Shown: positions 1 through 10,503, counted from the first letter of the stretch. The stretch is 64,000 nucleotides of DNA from CAVXHV01 sp963761445 (GCA_963761445.1 CAVXHV010000005.1:4898001-4962000), one strand, 5' to 3'. Notes: generated from the sequence alone by a model not told the origin. Made by a program: numbers and translations.

Positions 1-1
1 G

Positions 2-1102
2 GCGGAAGTTCAACTCGCCTCGACCGCGAAGATCGTTTGCTGGGCACAAGGCCAGCCTTGGGCGCAGGCCATGGCGCAGTGCCAGCAAGATGCCCAGTGG
101 CACGCGGAGGGCGACGTGTGGACCCACACGCTCATGGTGGTCGCTCAGATCGAGCGGCTGCCAGAATGGCCATCGCTCAATCGCGATACGCAGCTCGCGC
201 TGTTATTGACCGCATTGTTGCACGATTCCGGAAAGCCGGCGACCACGCACATCGATGAGGCCAGCGCGCGAACGCGATCGCCTAAACACGCCCTCGTCGG
301 CGCGGCCATTGCGCGAAGCGTGCTGCGTGGTCTCGGCTGTGAGCTTCGATTGCGCGAGAAGATCGTGGGTCTCGTTCGATTCCATGGTCGACCCGCGTTC
401 GTGCTCGAAAAGGCAGATCCGGCGCACGAGGTCATCCGGCTCTCCTGGCTCGTCGACAATCGGCTGCTCTTTTTATTCGCGCTCGCCGATTCGAGAGGTC
501 GTCGGACGAGCGACACGACCCGCGCGGAAGAGAATATCCATTTATGGAAACTGGTCGCGGACGAAAACCAGTGCTTCGATCGGCCGTACTTCTTTGCGAA
601 TGAGCAAGCGAGGTTCTTGTTCTATCGCGACGCGCTCTCGAGTCTGCACTATGTGCCACGTGAAGACTATTCGGGCACCGTCACGATGATGTCTGGATTG
701 CCGGGCAGCGGAAAAGACACGTGGCTGAGCCAGAACCACCCCACATTGCCGGTCGTTTCACTCGATGGCCTCCGCGATGAGCTGGAAGTCGAGGCGACCG
801 ACGATCAAGGAAAAGTGATTCAGGCTGCTCGCGAACGATGCCGCGGACATTTGAGAGCACGCGCGAACTTTGCGTTCAACGCCACTAACATTGTCGCTCA
901 GACTCGACGGCGCTGGATCGATCTCTTCGCCGATTATGGGGCGCGCATCGAAGTCGTTTACCTCGAGCCGCCGCTAGCAGCGATTCTTGAGCGCAACGAA
1001 CGACGTCACCAGCGAGTCCCGCGATCAGTCATTCATCGGCTCCTCGAGAAGACCGAGCCGCCAACTTGGACCGAAGCCCACTCGGTGACCTTCGCCGAAT
1101 GA
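2..1102 (+). CDS. HD-domain / P-loop polynucleotide kinase-like protein, 5' partial
   Basis: The reading frame is open to the left edge, so the true start lies outside the window; the first internal ATG is at 71. Counting from that ATG, an HD-type phosphohydrolase region carries WHAEGD (10-15) and HDSGKP (51-56). A C-terminal P-loop follows, GLPGSGKDT at 209-217, then FNATNI at about 269-274 and a basic RRHQRVP segment. This is the AAA_33 / T4 polynucleotide kinase-like fold. In known families, an HD domain joined to this kinase is typical of nucleic-acid end-repair or nucleotide-processing enzymes. The function here (5' kinase plus phosphohydrolase) is inferred from architecture only. The gene ends cleanly at 1102, 39 bases before the next small gene on the same strand. 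Confidence 0.85.
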   Translation, partial: AEVQLASTAKIVCWAQGQPWAQAMAQCQQDAQWHAEGDVWTHTLMVVAQIERLPEWPSLNRDTQLALLLTALLHDSGKPATTHIDEASARTRSPKHALVGAAIARSVLRGLGCELRLREKIVGLVRFHGRPAFVLEKADPAHEVIRLSWLVDNRLLFLFALADSRGRRTSDTTRAEENIHLWKLVADENQCFDRPYFFANEQARFLFYRDALSSLHYVPREDYSGTVTMMSGLPGSGKDTWLSQNHPTLPVVSLDGLRDELEVEATDDQGKVIQAARERCRGHLRARANFAFNATNIVAQTRRRWIDLFADYGARIEVVYLEPPLAAILERNERRHQRVPRSVIHRLLEKTEPPTWTEAHSVTFAE

Positions 1103-1141
1103 CAGGCAGCCGGCCTCGGGCGCCTTGAGAACAACCGGAAT

Positions 1142-1483
1142 GTGTCAGGGTCAACTAAAGCATGCGCTGCACGCCAAATCGGGGTGTACGGAGTCCTTTG
1201 CCTCGTCGTATTCTTCGCCGCGATCACGACAAGCGGTTATCTCGAGCCATGGGAAGACGCGGTGGAACCCCTCGCCCTGATCGCGGCCCCGTTCATTGTC
1301 AACGCGCTCTACACGCTCGGCTGGATTGTCGAGCTAACTTATCGGAGCATCAAGCCGGAAGTTTCTCCTCAGTTCGGTCCAAGACTGCTCAAGCTCGGAC
1401 TCGCCTTGAGCCTGTCCTTGATCACTGTGCCGGCGGTGCTCTGGTCCGAGTACCGGCTCCTGGAATGGGCGGGCGGGGTGTGA
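1142..1483 (+). CDS. Small hypothetical membrane protein, 113 aa
   Basis: The start is GTG at 1142; no strong Shine-Dalgarno site is visible. The protein has three hydrophobic stretches, at about residues 13-30, 43-65 and 85-104. A short charged loop (RSIKPEVSPQFGPR) lies between the second and third, so a small three-helix inner-membrane protein is likely. I do not recognise the family. It follows the HD/kinase gene on the same strand and could be co-transcribed, but no functional link is evident. Confidence 0.55.
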   Translation: MSGSTKACAARQIGVYGVLCLVVFFAAITTSGYLEPWEDAVEPLALIAAPFIVNALYTLGWIVELTYRSIKPEVSPQFGPRLLKLGLALSLSLITVPAVLWSEYRLLEWAGGV

Positions 1484-1616
1484 CCGTTGAAACGTCGTTG
1501 CCGCTGTCTCGCGACGGACTCAGACCGTAGCAGGCACACGCCGTGTGCCGCGGCGACGTCGACATCGATTGATTGTCACTGGAGGGCGTAAGCGCACGGC
1601 CAGGTCACCCCCGCCG

Positions 1617-1814
1617 TCATGACCTGCGCGGCTGGACCAACCGCTCGATCGCGCCGATCATCGGCAGGCTCCCAACCGCCAGCACGAACGCGAACGCCCC
1701 CGTGACGACGTCGCCGTGGTTGATCGCGTAATTCGCAATCGCGATCCCGCCGAGGATTATGACCATATAGAGTAGGATCCTCGCCCCGAGAAACTTGTCC
1801 GATCGCCACTGCAT
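1617..1814 (-). CDS. Small hypothetical membrane protein, 65 aa
   Basis: A short protein with two probable membrane helices, at about residues 11-29 and 36-55, and a basic C-terminus (VQPRRS). ATG start at 1814. It is convergent with the small membrane gene ending at 1483 and lies downstream of the GH5 gene on the same strand, 74 bases away. The family is not recognised. The hydrophobic pattern and clean start support a real gene, but its short length leaves doubt. Confidence 0.45.
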   Translation of the reverse strand: MQWRSDKFLGARILLYMVIILGGIAIANYAINHGDVVTGAFAFVLAVGSLPMIGAIERLVQPRRS

Positions 1815-1888
1815 CTCGATACCCTCATCTCATATTCTATTCGCTCGCCACGGGGGTTTATCAGCGTCGGACCGGGTATGAACATCCG

Positions 1889-3010
1889 TCATCCCTCATA
1901 TTCCTCCGGCAACCACCCGCGCAGCACGCAATCGCGAAAACTCCAGGCTCCCCCTTCCTCCGTCTTGAGCGTCCAGAAGAACCAGCCCTTGGTCGTGTCG
2001 AAGTTGATCAATTGAGCATCGCCGTAGGCCCGCATGGCCAGGTCGAGCGCCAGGCCCTTTCGATCACCCAATGACTGCGGCGGCAGCGCGCACGACCACT
2101 CGCCGACCATACACGGCAGTTGCTTTTCGATATCTTCAAGCAGCTTCTTCCGCTCGAAGAGCGCGTGCTGCACCTGGCCGTGCAAGTCGCGCTTGCGATC
2201 GTCATCAGTGAAGCACTGGTAAGGATGCGTGTCCAGAATCACATTGTGGTATTCGGGCTCGCGCATGAAATTCGCCCAGTCGCGCGGCCGGAATGCGTCG
2301 TGCATCACCACGGCGCACTTCTCCGGGGAGAGGTGCTCGCGCACCCGAGCGTACCCGTCCTGACAAAAACGCTTGATGATATCGAGCGGCACATCCCACC
2401 GCGGCTCGTTCACGAGCTCGAACCCGATCAGGTTTTCATAACCCTTGCACCGCGATGCCAGGTCGCCGACGATCCGCAGGGAATGGTCGATGTTCTCCTT
2501 GCTCGTATGCCAGCCGAGGGTTCCCTGCCTGCCACTGTGGTCCCAGGCGTTCTGGCTGCCCGGCACGCCGTGCAGGTCCAGCAGCACGCTGATGCCATAC
2601 TTCTTGGCCGTCTGGAACGCCCACTCGAGTGTGTCCATGCCGGTGATGAACGGCGGGTTCTCCTCGGCGACGCCGTAAGTGACAGGAATGCGCACAGCAT
2701 TGATCCCGCGCGCCTTCAGCCACTCGAAATCGCTGTCCGTGACCCACGTCTCGCGATGCCGCTTGAGTCGTTCCGCCGCCTTCGCTTTGCCGAGTGTCTG
2801 GCACAGCGTAAATTCATCGTCGGCCTGCACGCCGGCATACAGACTCGGCGTGATCCATTTCTCGAGCACCAGCCAGCCACCCAGGTTCACTCCGCGCCAC
2901 TTGGTGGCGCCCTTGGCAGTCTCGCCGGCCGAGGTCCTCGACTGATGCGTGTGCAGCCCGATCGCCGCACCGGCGATCGCGGCCTTGGTCAAGAAGTCGC
3001 GTCGTTTCAT
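1889..3010 (-). CDS. Tat-exported glycoside hydrolase family 5 (cellulase/exo-1,3-glucanase-like)
   Basis: The N-terminus MKRRDFLTKAAIAGAA is a twin-arginine signal, so the enzyme should be exported folded. The mature part begins with RGVNLGGWLVLEKWITPSLY (about 39-58), characteristic of GH5 enzymes related to exo-beta-1,3-glucanases. The acid/base glutamate lies in FELVNEP (E202) and the nucleophile in MVGEWS (E304); RIPVTY (108-113), HGVPGSQN and ILDTHPYQ also fit the GH5 barrel. The length of 373 aa is normal. It is the last gene of a minus-strand run with an SDR dehydrogenase, a solute:sodium symporter and an Ldh-family dehydrogenase. This suggests extracellular glycan cleavage coupled to uptake and oxidation of a sugar-derived product. 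The substrate is inferred, not shown. Confidence 0.9.
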   Translation of the reverse strand: MKRRDFLTKAAIAGAAIGLHTHQSRTSAGETAKGATKWRGVNLGGWLVLEKWITPSLYAGVQADDEFTLCQTLGKAKAAERLKRHRETWVTDSDFEWLKARGINAVRIPVTYGVAEENPPFITGMDTLEWAFQTAKKYGISVLLDLHGVPGSQNAWDHSGRQGTLGWHTSKENIDHSLRIVGDLASRCKGYENLIGFELVNEPRWDVPLDIIKRFCQDGYARVREHLSPEKCAVVMHDAFRPRDWANFMREPEYHNVILDTHPYQCFTDDDRKRDLHGQVQHALFERKKLLEDIEKQLPCMVGEWSCALPPQSLGDRKGLALDLAMRAYGDAQLINFDTTKGWFFWTLKTEEGGAWSFRDCVLRGWLPEEYEG

Positions 3011-3094
3011 GGGAGTGCCCTCGATTCTGGAAGAAAAAGAATCATCTCTCCCGACGGGAAATCAACCCCGGCTCGTTCGCGCAGCGCAATCAAT

Positions 3095-3850
3095 TCAAGG
3101 CAGCGTGACCCGCCCGCCGCTGGCGCTGAGCGTCTCGCCGGTCATGAAGCTGGATTCCTCGCTCAAGAGAAAGCGGACAACCGAGGCGATCTCCGGCGCC
3201 TGGCCAATCCGCCCAACGGGCGTGTCGGCCACAATGCGTTTCATCGCCTCTTCCGAAAGAACGTGAGCCATCTCCGTTTCAATCAAACCCGGCGCCACAC
3301 AGTTCACGCGCACGTTGTAGGGCGCAAAGGCCTCAGCACAGCAGCGCGTCAGTGCGATCACTCCCGCCTTCGACGAAGCGTAGTGAATCTGCATCTTCCG
3401 CGGCCGAAGCGCCGCCACCGATGAGATCAACACAATGCGCCCGAATTTGCGAGCGATCATCTCGTCCTTGACGGCAAACACAACAAGGAATTCGCCGTTC
3501 AAATTGACGTCAATGGTCTCGAGCCAGCGCTCGTAAGAAAGCTCGGAATGGTCGGAGATATTGCTGATCGCGCCACAATGTGCCAGGAGGTCGATCGGTC
3601 CAAGCTGCGTTCTTACCTCTTCAACCAAACGGGCAACGTCGTCCGGCTTGGCGACGTTGCAGGCGACGCAGATCGCCTTCCGGCCGAGCGATCGAATTTC
3701 ATCAACCACGCCATTCGCCTCGCGGACCCGTGAAGCGAAGCTGATTGCCACGTCAGCCCCTTCGTTTGCCAGTCGCAGCGCGGTGGCCCGGCCAATTCCG
3801 CGCGATCCGCCGGTCACGACTGCCACGCGGTTCTCGAATGCCTGGGACAT
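3095..3850 (-). CDS. SDR family NAD(P)-dependent oxidoreductase (FabG-like)
   Basis: Classical short-chain dehydrogenase. The Rossmann motif TGGSRGIG is at 13-20, the catalytic serine at 143/144 in LISSVA, and YASSK gives Tyr157 and Lys161. APGLIETEMA lies after the active site and a MTGETLSASGG-type end closes the fold. The usual NAG motif is replaced by HCGAIS. I use the ATG at 3850 because it begins the conserved fold; an in-frame upstream start at 3898 would add 16 unconserved residues. The gene lies 61 bases after the symporter gene and 84 bases before the GH5 gene, all on one strand. The substrate is not predictable from sequence; a sugar or hydroxyacid fits the context. Confidence 0.9.
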   Translation of the reverse strand: MSQAFENRVAVVTGGSRGIGRATALRLANEGADVAISFASRVREANGVVDEIRSLGRKAICVACNVAKPDDVARLVEEVRTQLGPIDLLAHCGAISNISDHSELSYERWLETIDVNLNGEFLVVFAVKDEMIARKFGRIVLISSVAALRPRKMQIHYASSKAGVIALTRCCAEAFAPYNVRVNCVAPGLIETEMAHVLSEEAMKRIVADTPVGRIGQAPEIASVVRFLLSEESSFMTGETLSASGGRVTLP

Positions 3851-3911
3851 CGTTCGATCGCTCGAAAAAGAGAAAAGTGCCATGCCCGGGAAACTCAAGC
3901 AACAACCAATC

Positions 3912-5647
3912 CTATCGCGAGCCCAGGCCCGACAGCCAGACCAGCAGCCCGATCAAGCCGCCGACCATGGCCCAGGCAGCGAGAAAGCCTCCCCAGTCGA
4001 ACCACGATAGCCGCGGGATCTCCAGCCCGAGCTCCTGCAAGCGTCCGTAGGCAAATTGCGAAGACTTACGATAGTCGAATACTGCCCCCTCGAGCCCGAT
4101 GCCAGCGGCTTCGGGCAAGTCATGGGGAGGATCATCCCAGCGCACCAGGTCTTCCTTGCCGACCGGCGTGTGAATTCGCGCGTAAAAAGCGCCGATCTCG
4201 CGCACGTCGCCAGGCCGCGTGCATAGGCTCACCAGGATCAGCAGTCCGAATTGTGTGCCAAGCATGACCATGATCTGCTGTGAGTCGCCCAGCCCCGCAA
4301 GCGGAGTTCGAACGTTCATGAGCGCCCAGACGACGAGGCTTCCCACGAAGCTGGCCCACACTCCCGCCGTGTTTGTGCGCCTCCACACCACACCCAGCCA
4401 GAACGCGGCCCCGAGCAGCCCGATCACCTTCACCGACCCGAGCACGAGCTGCGTCACACTCTCCGCGGTGATTGCCAGCAAAATGCCCAGCGCCAGCAGC
4501 CCTCCCGCCGCGGCCCGCCCAACCCACAGGTAATGCCTGTGGGAACGGTTCGGCAAAGCGTGGGCGTAGAAATTCCGCGTGAAAAGAGCAGAACCGCCCA
4601 CCATGAACGTCTCGGCACTCGTCACTCCGGCGATCAAGCAGGCCACCATCAAACCGCGCCAGCCGTCTCCCAGGAAATGCTGGATCGCCTGGCCGAACAA
4701 GGTCTCGCTCGCCTCTTGCGCATGCTGGCTCCGGAAATCGACTCCCGCGAGCGTGGCTGGGAATGCAGCCAGCGCGATCAAGCCCGTGAACGACCACGCA
4801 ATCGTCAGCAGCCGCTTGATGAAGTTGCCGTAAACCATACCGACGCGAGCCTCCGTCTCGGTCTTGCCCGAGCCGGTTGCCGTCATGACATGCGGCTGAA
4901 CCACCACTCCGACCAGCCCCAGTATCGACATCGTGACCACAAACCACGGGTCGCCTTCCGGCGCACCTTGAGGAGCCGTGATCGCGAAGAACGACGGTGC
5001 CAGCTTCTCACGCAGACCCGAAATGCCCCCGACGGAGGAAAGCCCCGCCGGAACCAGAAGCAGCGAGAGCGCAATGATCAGCAGACCTTGCAGGAAGTCC
5101 GTGTACGCCGCCGCCACCAGGCCGCCGGCCATCACATACGTGGAGAACAAGATGGAAAGCACAATGACGGAAGCATGAGTGGGAATCGCGCCTCCGGTCG
5201 CGCCGGAGATCGCCGCGCCGCGCCGCGCAAGAGCAACGCGATCGATAGCGCGAAGTAAAAGAGAGCCACCGCCGCGTAAAGCATTTCCAGGCTCTTGCCA
5301 TAGCGAATGCGGAAAAAGTCGCCGGTGGTGGTCACTCGAAGCCGGCGGGTGATGGGAGCAATCAACCAGTAAAAGGGCGTCGAAAAGAGCCACATCCACT
5401 GGTACCAGATGCCCCCTAATCCGACGCGGGCTGTCGCGCCGGCGACCTGCACCGCCATCTCGCTGTGCGTGCCGGTGCACAGCCAGTGCATGGTCAAAAG
5501 TGGGGCGCTGAATTTCCGCCCGCCCAGGAAGAAATCGTCCTCGCTCTTGACCGTGCGCGAGGCCCAGAAGCCGATCGCCATCACCGCGGCGAAGTAGCCG
5601 GCAATCACGACCAGATCGATCAGCTTGAGGCCAAGGAGCGACGTCAT
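3912..5647 (-). CDS. Sodium:solute symporter (SSS family), interrupted by one frameshift
   Basis: The N-terminal part (from ATG 5647) reads KLIDLVVIAGYFAAVMAIGF, then the SSS signature DDFFLGGRKF, and helices through FALSIALLLRGAA. The second part continues in another frame from about 5215 (AISGATGGAIP) through TDFLQGLLIIAL, GVTSAETFMVGGSALFTRNF and several more helices to the stop at 3912. The two halves join at a GC-rich repeat (cgccgcgccgcgccgcg), so a small indel restores one protein of about 577 aa, normal for the family. The start overlaps the stop of the upstream Ldh-family gene (ATGA), indicating translational coupling. It should import a sodium-coupled solute. Whether the break is an assembly error or a real mutation cannot be decided here. 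Confidence 0.85.
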
Positions 5648-6688
5648 GACCCGCTCGAATCAACGGTCACGCCCAGCGAGTCACCTGTGGCGACGATTTG
5701 CCCCCAGGTCGTCTCGTCGATCTCGATCCCCTCGCGCAGCTTGCGGTTTCGGCAGCGTGCCTCTGGCTCGCCCGGCATGAGGATCTCTCCGTCCTCGGTC
5801 ACGGTGCGCGAGCTCTTGACGTGATCGATGAAGCCGCGGATCTCCTCGGAAAACGCGTCGCAGGCGACGAAGACGGCCGGGTCGAGGATGATGCTCAGCA
5901 TATTGTTGGACACGCGGTCGACGCCGAAGTGGCTGCAAGATCCGCCCGTTAATGCGCCCGCGAGTACCTCCGCCACAACGCTCAGGCTGTATCCCTTGTG
6001 GCCGCCGAGCGGCAGGATGGCTCCCGGTGGCTTGGCGTAGAACGCCTTGGGGTCGTCCGTCGGCCGGCCCTCGGAGTCGAGGATGCAGCCTTCGGGAACC
6101 TTGGCTCCTTTATTGAACGCCACCTTGATCTTGCCCTCGGCGATCGTGCAGGTCGAGATGTCGACGATGATCGGCGGCCCGTTCGCGACCGGAACACCCG
6201 CCGCAATCGGGTTGGCCGAAAGCCGCCGCTGGGTTCCTCCGAACGGCGCGACCAGAATGCCGCCTCCGCTCGTGTTGACGAAGTGCAGCGAGACCAGGCC
6301 CGCCGCGGCCGCCATCTCGGCCCAGTCGCCGATCCGGCCCAGGTGACCCGAGTTCCTGAGCGCCACAACCGCCACGCCCTGGCGTCGCGCCTTGGCGATT
6401 CCCAGCCCCATCGCGGCTTCACCCATCACCTGGCCGAAGCCGAACTGACCGTCGACCACCGCGATGACGTCGTTCTCAAAAACGACTTGAACCGTTCGAT
6501 TGGCGACGACCTTGCCCGCGCAGCCAGTCGATATAGCTGGGCACGCGAATGACTCCGTGCGAGTCGTGGCCAACCAGGTTGGCGCCGACCAGGTAATGCG
6601 CGATCCGCTCTCGTTCGGCGGTTTCACAGCCGCCGGCCGCAAAGATCGCCTGGACAAGGTGCTCGAGCCGGTCGTGAGAGACGATCAC
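5644..6688 (-). CDS. Ldh family (malate/L-lactate/ureidoglycolate dehydrogenase type) oxidoreductase, one frameshift
   Basis: The N-terminal segment (GTG 6688) reads HDRLEHLVQAIFAAGG and VGHDSHGVIRVPSYIDWLR. The frame then changes near 6515 at a cgcg run, and the rest continues from GKVVANRTVQVVFENDVIAV to the stop. Family marks include DSHG near the N-terminus, RNSGHLGRIG (substrate/NAD-contact region), NPIAAGVP and GGHKGYSLSVVAEVLAG. The corrected protein is about 350 aa, normal for this NAD(P)-dependent 2-hydroxyacid oxidoreductase family, whose fold differs from classical LDH. The stop codon overlaps the symporter start. Substrate oxidation downstream of uptake is the likely role; the exact substrate is unknown. 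Confidence 0.85.
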
Positions 6689-6703
6689 TCCATTGCGCCT
6701 TTG

Positions 6704-8188
6704 TCATGCCAACAAGTCGTGGACGACCCGCCCGGAAACATCGGTCAGCCGCATGTCGCGGCCGCCGTGGAAATACGTCAAGAGCCTATGGTCGAAGCCC
6801 AGCAGGTGCAAGATGGTGGCGTGCAAATCGTGGACGTGCACCTTATTCTCAACCGCCGCGTAGCCGAAGTCGTCGGTCGCGCCATACGTCTGGCCCCCCT
6901 TGACGCCGCCGCCAGCCATCCAGGCCGTGAAGCCACGCGGGCTGTGGTCGCGCCCCTTGCTGTTCTGGCCGGTGGGCGTGCGCCCGAACTCACTGGTCCA
7001 GACCACCAGTGTCTCGTCAAGCAACCCCCGGCTCTTGAGGTCCCAGAGCAGGGCCGCCATCGGCCTGTCCGTTTCGCCGCAGTGAAGCTCGTGGTTCTTG
7101 TTCACGTCGCCGTGCGCGTCCCAGTTCTCGTCGTTGTGGCCGCCGCCGGAGTAAACCTGCACAAACCGCACGTCGCGCTCGACCAGCCGCCGCGCCAGCA
7201 GGCAGCGACGGCCGAATCGCTCGGTCCGGGGGTCGTCGAGTCCGTAAAGCTTCTTCGTTTCCGCCGTCTCGCTTGAGAGATCAACGGCCTCGGGAGCACT
7301 CGACTGCATCCGAAAAGCCAGCTCGTAGCTGGCAATCCGCGCCGCCAGCTCCGCGTTGCCGCCGCCGAATGAGGGTTGACCTAGCTTGGCCAGCAAGTCG
7401 AGCTGGTTGCGCTGCTGGGCCGCTGAAGTGCCGTCCGGCGGCAGCAAGTTCAAGATCAGGTCGCCGCTTGGTCGAAACAAAGTTCCCTGATACGTCGCCG
7501 GCATGAAGCCCGAGCCCCAGTTGGGCGGCCCGGAGATCGGTCCGCCGCGCTGGTCGAGCAGCACGACGTAGCCCGGCAAATTGCGGTTGACCGTTCCCAG
7601 GCCATACGTCACCCACGAGCCCAGGCTGGGAAACCCCTGGCGCAAGTAACCCGTGTTCATTTGAAGCAGGCCCGATCCATGCGCAAAGCTGTCGGTGTAC
7701 ATGCTTCGGATCACGGCGATATCGTCAATCCGCCCGGCGAGGTGAGGGAACAGGTCGGAAACCGTGGTCCCGGCCTGCCCGTGCCGGGCAAACGTGCGCG
7801 ACGACTCGAGCAGCTTCCCCGGGTTTCGCACCTTGAGCAGCGGGTCGCTCTCGAGAGCGGGAATCGGCTTGCCGTGATGCCTGGTGAGCTCTTTTTTGGG
7901 ATCGAACGTATCGACCTGGCTGACCCCCCCGTACATGAAGAGCACAATGCACGCCTTGGCCTTGGCGGGGAAATGCGGGTTCTTGGGCGCCATCGCCCCG
8001 CCTGCGGCCGCCGATGATTCTGCCTCGGAAGCGGCCGCCGATCGCGCAAAGAAGCCGTCTTCCGCCAGGAGCGTGGCCAGCGCGGTTCCGACGAAGCCGC
8101 CCGCCGATTCCCAGAGGAACTCCCGGCGCGAGAGCCCGCAAGGTGTCAATCTCGCCCTCGGTCGCTCGTCGTCGGCATTTCCGTTCAT
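6704..8188 (-). CDS. DUF1501 domain-containing protein, Tat-exported
   Basis: Residues about 19-45 contain SRREFLWESAGGFVGTALAT, a twin-arginine export signal. The body matches the planctomycete DUF1501 family, which has a sulfatase/alkaline-phosphatase-like fold. Matching segments are FMYGGVSQVDTFDPKKEL, RSMYTDSFAHGSG, NPGK-type loops, VVWTSEFGRTPTGQNSKGRDH and GFDHRLLTYFHGGRDMRLTD at the C-terminus. At 494 aa it is typical. In planctomycetes such genes lie beside DUF1549/DUF1553 genes, as here (39 bases downstream). The pair is thought to work in the periplasm, but the reaction is not established. Fifteen bases separate its stop from the Ldh-family start, so all may share one transcript. 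Confidence 0.92.
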   Translation of the reverse strand: MNGNADDERPRARLTPCGLSRREFLWESAGGFVGTALATLLAEDGFFARSAAASEAESSAAAGGAMAPKNPHFPAKAKACIVLFMYGGVSQVDTFDPKKELTRHHGKPIPALESDPLLKVRNPGKLLESSRTFARHGQAGTTVSDLFPHLAGRIDDIAVIRSMYTDSFAHGSGLLQMNTGYLRQGFPSLGSWVTYGLGTVNRNLPGYVVLLDQRGGPISGPPNWGSGFMPATYQGTLFRPSGDLILNLLPPDGTSAAQQRNQLDLLAKLGQPSFGGGNAELAARIASYELAFRMQSSAPEAVDLSSETAETKKLYGLDDPRTERFGRRCLLARRLVERDVRFVQVYSGGGHNDENWDAHGDVNKNHELHCGETDRPMAALLWDLKSRGLLDETLVVWTSEFGRTPTGQNSKGRDHSPRGFTAWMAGGGVKGGQTYGATDDFGYAAVENKVHVHDLHATILHLLGFDHRLLTYFHGGRDMRLTDVSGRVVHDLLA

Positions 8189-8227
8189 GGGTCAAGTCCC
8201 TCAGGCGACGTATTCCGCGATCGCCTT

Positions 8228-10503
8228 TCAATTGCTGTACACGAACTCGTTCGTATTCAAGACGACCAGGCAGAATGCCTCGAGTGCCGCGCGCCTGGCG
8301 TCGGCCTGCCCGCGCCCGGATTTCGCTTCGGCCCCGTCGCGCTTGATCTGCCGCTTTTGTGTCTCGAGGAACTCGAGCGCGGCGCGGGCCTCCTCGGGCC
8401 GCGGCGGCCGCGACAACGCCAGCAAAAACGCGCGCTCGATCTGGTCTTGCCCCCGCACGCCGGCTTCGGCCACCAGCCGCGACGCGAAGTGTCGCGCCTC
8501 TTGGTGGATGAACGCCCCGTTCAGGAATGCCAGCGCCTGCGGCCCGGTCGTGGAGACAATCCTCTGCTCGCAACTGCTCGTGGAATCCGGCGCGTCGAGC
8601 AGTTCGATTTCCGGCACTCCCAGACTGCGCTTGGCGAAGATGTAAATGCTGCGCCGGGCTTGCTCGCGCTCGTCCGATTTGCCCCAGCCCTGGCCGGGCA
8701 CGGACTGGCCGGCGAGCACCGCGGCAGCGAGCGTGGGATAGAACCCCGGGCCAGTCAGCTTCGAATTCAATCGTCCGCTCACAGCCAGGATCGAGTCGCG
8801 CACGACCTCGGCCTCGAGACGCCGCTGCCGGTGGCGCCAGAGCATCGCGTTGTCCGGGTCGACCTTGGCGGCCTGGGCCTGAAACTGGGATGATCGCTGA
8901 TACGTCTCGGAAAGCACGATCATGCGGTGCAGCGGCTTCAGCCGCCAGCCGCCCGAGATGAGCTCGCAGGCCAGCCAGTCGAGCAGCTCGGGATGAGTGG
9001 GCTCATCGCCCATGACTCCCAGATCGTTGGCTGAAGCCACGATTCCCTGGCCGAAATGGAGCTGCCAGACCCGGTTGGCCATGACGCGTGCCACCAGCGG
9101 GTTTTCCGCGGCTGCTCAGCCAGCGCGCCAGCCAGAGCCTGCGTCCGGTTGACCTGGCCGTCGGTCTGGGGCGGTCGACTCGCTTTGTCGACAGCACGGC
9201 CGGGAACCCGGGCTCCGCGGCGGCACCCTGCTGGTCCGGATTACCCCGCTTGAGCACGTGCGTCACCGGCGCTTTTGGGCCTTCCTCATACCAGACGTAG
9301 GCGTGCGGCAGCTCCCTGTGAGCCGCATTGATCGCGGCGAGCCGCTCTTCCAGGGGCCGAAGCGCGGCGACCACCTCCTGTGGCGCCAGCTCGCGGACCT
9401 CGGCCAGGAGCTTCGCCGCGAACTCTTTGACGAGCAATTGCTGCGCGGGCGTTCGACGAGCGGGCGCGGCCCGCAGCGCTGCGACTGCAAGCGGTGGAAG
9501 CGACGTGCCGCTTGGCCGCGGTCTTGCCGTCCTTCGAGTTTTGGGCGGGTGAAAGGAGCCGTTCCATTTCCGGCTTGATGAGCGCCTCGATACGCGCCCA
9601 GGTCGCGGCTAAATCGGCCTCTTGCTTGGACAGGCTCGCACGGTAGGCTGCCAGCTCGGCTTCGGTTCCGACCGGCCGGTCGAGCTCCAGTCGGTCGATC
9701 TGCGGGCGCTTGAGGGGCTCGAAGACGGCAAGCATCCGGTAGTAGTCGACCTGCGAGAATGGCTCAAACTTGTGGTCATGGCACCGCGCGCATCGCAGCG
9801 TGATTCCCAGAAACGCCGTCGCAGCCGTGCCCAGCACGTCGTCAAGCTGATCGTAGCGGTCGACCGCCGGCTCGGCCGGCTCGTCGTCCCACGTGCCCAG
9901 ACGCAAGAACGTGGTGGCGATCTGAGCGGTCGCGTCCGACCCTTCGACTTCATCACCGGCAAGCTGCTCCGTGACGAATCGGCTGTAAGGTTTGTCGCGG
10001 TTGAAGGCGTCGATGACGTAGTCGCGGTATCGCCAGGCGCTGGGCTTGGCGCCGTCGCGCTCGTAGCCGTTGGTCTCGGCGAACCGGACAACGTCGAGCC
10101 AGTGTCTTCCGAACCGCTCGCCGTAATGTGGGCTGGCCAGAAGCCGGTCGACCACTCGGGCAACAGCCTCCGGCGATCGGTCATCCACGAACTCCTGAAC
10201 CTCGAGCGGCCCCGGCGGCAGACCGATCAGGTCCAGATAAAGCCGGCGAATGAGCGTTCTGCGATCGGCCTTGGGCGCGGGGCTGATTTTCTCGGCGTTC
10301 AACCTGGCCAGAACGAACCGGTCAACAGGGTTGCCCATCCACGTCGGGTCCGACACCTCCGGCACAGCAGGACGCTCGATCGGCTGAAACGCCCAGTGTT
10401 TTTCCTCGCGATCCTTGTCGGAAGCGAACGTCGAATGCGCAAGCCCCGCCAGAACGGCGAGACCCAGCGCGATCGGGCCAGCATTGTGGTGGATCAATCT
10501 CAT
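8228..10503 (-). CDS. DUF1549 and DUF1553 domain-containing protein, two frameshifts
   Basis: The N-terminus carries a signal-like helix (AGPIALGLAVLAGLAHSTFA), then HWAFQPIERPAVP, DRFVLARL and LIRRLYLDLIGLPP, the DUF1549 (PSCyt2-type) start. GERFGRHWLDVVRFAETNGYERD and a single CX2CH motif (CARCHDHKFEPFSQ) follow. The frame changes near 9510 and again near 9110. After the second break, ARVMANRVWQLHFGQGIV, SNDLGVMGDEPTHPELLDWLA and RSIYIFAKRSLGVPEIELLDAPD mark DUF1553. Joined, the protein is about 758 aa, normal for the class. The CX2CH motif suggests covalent heme and a periplasmic or outer-surface place. It is the first gene of the minus-strand run toward 1889. Confidence 0.87.

Noticed and set aside
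2120..3424. A 434-codon open frame on the plus strand opposite the GH5 and SDR genes
   Set aside because: It is antisense to two clear enzymes and has no recognisable motif; high GC makes long shadow frames common. Similar frames at 29772-31283, 38937-40577 and 43397-45187 were dropped for the same reason.
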